Shown here one piece after another: positions 5,494 to 6,049 of a stretch of DNA of 6,049 nt; within the stretch, counting starts at the first letter, position 1; each line of letters starts with the position of its first letter. Both the position numbers and the translations under genes were made by a program. The notes under the pieces are model-generated. The model did not search any database, was not told where the DNA came from, and saw nothing but the letters and a program-made list of their open reading frames with translations. The stretch comes from Alphaproteobacteria bacterium. GTDB lineage: Bacteria; Pseudomonadota; Alphaproteobacteria; Micropepsales; Micropepsaceae. The DNA lies in NCBI GenBank assembly GCA_017307315.1, contig JAFKFF010000255.1:1-6049 (forward strand), given 5' to 3'.

Positions 5494-6049
5494 TCAGCCA
5501 TTGTTGTCGATCGACAGGCGCACGGGCAGGCGCTGCACCACCTTGACCCAGTTGCCCGAGGCATTCTCCGGCGGCAGCAGCGAGAAGCTCGATCCGGTGC
5601 CGGGACTGGTCGACACCACCGTGCCCTTGAAGCGCTTGCCGGGGAAGGCATCGAGCGTGAAGGTCGCGTGCTGGCCGGGGCGCATGTAGCCGAGGTCAGT
5701 TTCCTTGAAATTGGCTTCCACCCACATATTGGTGTCGCTCATCAGGGCGAAAAGCGGGGTCGCCATGTTCACATGATCGCCGACCTGGATCTGATCCACC
5801 TTGGCGACCACCCCATCCATCGGGGCACGCACCACCGTGTAGGACAATTCCAGCAAGGCATGGTCCAGGGTCGCCTGCGCCTGGCGCACGATGGGAAGGC
5901 TTTCGGCGGTGGCGTCGGCATTGCCGCCCAGATCGGCCAGGGCGCTGGCGGTCTGCTGCTGGGCCGCGGCGAGCTTCTGCTCCGCCGCCTCATGGCCGGT
6001 CTTGGCCTGGTCCAGCTGCGCGCGGGAGGAAATGCCCTGCGACTGGAGT
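5494..6049 (-). CDS. emrA: EmrA-type membrane fusion protein (HlyD family), 5' end missing, premature stop
   Basis: Periplasmic adaptor that links EmrB to the outer membrane channel. The frame is open to the right edge, and 184 residues are visible before a TGA at 5496-5494. A coiled-coil hairpin arm rich in Ala, Gln and Glu spans about 1-68 (including QLDQAKTGHEAAEQKLAAAQ, 11-30). The second half of the lipoyl domain follows, with VVRAPMDGVV (72-81). The beta-barrel segment has MWVEANFKETDL (108-119), FPGKRFKGTVVS (135-146) and the EmrA signature SFSLLPPENASGNWVKVVQR (154-173). The frame stops after DNNG, about 25 residues short of the expected end. The N-terminal anchor lies outside the window. 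With most of the fold intact the product might work, be unstable, or be restored by readthrough of the TGA-C context. A sequencing error is also possible. Confidence 0.88.
   Translation of the reverse strand, partial: LQSQGISSRAQLDQAKTGHEAAEQKLAAAQQQTASALADLGGNADATAESLPIVRQAQATLDHALLELSYTVVRAPMDGVVAKVDQIQVGDHVNMATPLFALMSDTNMWVEANFKETDLGYMRPGQHATFTLDAFPGKRFKGTVVSTSPGTGSSFSLLPPENASGNWVKVVQRLPVRLSIDNNG

Noticed and set aside
5494..5496. TGA in emrA as a selenocysteine codon
   Set aside because: No SECIS-like hairpin follows directly, and the position is not catalytic in this non-enzymatic adaptor family.

Overview
The window is GC-rich, densely packed and rich in drug-efflux genes. Gene style (NodT-type outer membrane lipoprotein, EmrA/EmrB pair, DUF6491-like and PRC-barrel-like secreted proteins, TTG-N17 promoters, a possibly leaderless regulator) suggests an alphaproteobacterium. 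I cannot name a genus from sequence alone.

Left part (1-993): the N-terminal 127 residues of a Bcr/CflA-type MFS drug exporter run off the left edge on the minus strand. It is divergent from a MarR-family regulator on the plus strand. The 127-bp gap holds two interleaved inverted repeats lying on the probable marR promoter, the usual layout of a self-repressing MarR regulator with its exporter.

Middle part (994-2350): four small units. A secreted PRC-barrel-like protein (minus) converges on marR. A 58-residue single-span membrane protein (minus, 1457-1633) has a near-perfect Shine-Dalgarno and is followed by a perfect 11-bp hairpin. A 300-bp intergenic stretch carries candidate divergent promoters and small hairpins. 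A secreted DUF6491-like protein (plus) converges on the efflux operon, with 12 bp between the two stop codons.

Right part (2351-6049): a minus-strand operon transcribed from beyond the right edge: EmrA-type membrane fusion protein (5' end missing), EmrB-type 14-span MFS pump, then a NodT/OprM-type outer membrane factor. Together they would form an MFS-type tripartite pump crossing both membranes. The emrB stop overlaps the outer-membrane-factor start by one base.

The most notable observation is an in-frame TGA in emrA at 5494-5496. Past it the same frame stays open for 25 codons, encodes a family-like C-terminal tail, and ends 6 bp before emrB. The sequence therefore shows a premature stop, a sequencing error or a readthrough site. 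I see no CRISPR array, tRNA, rRNA, insertion sequence or clear sign of an undescribed multi-gene system.
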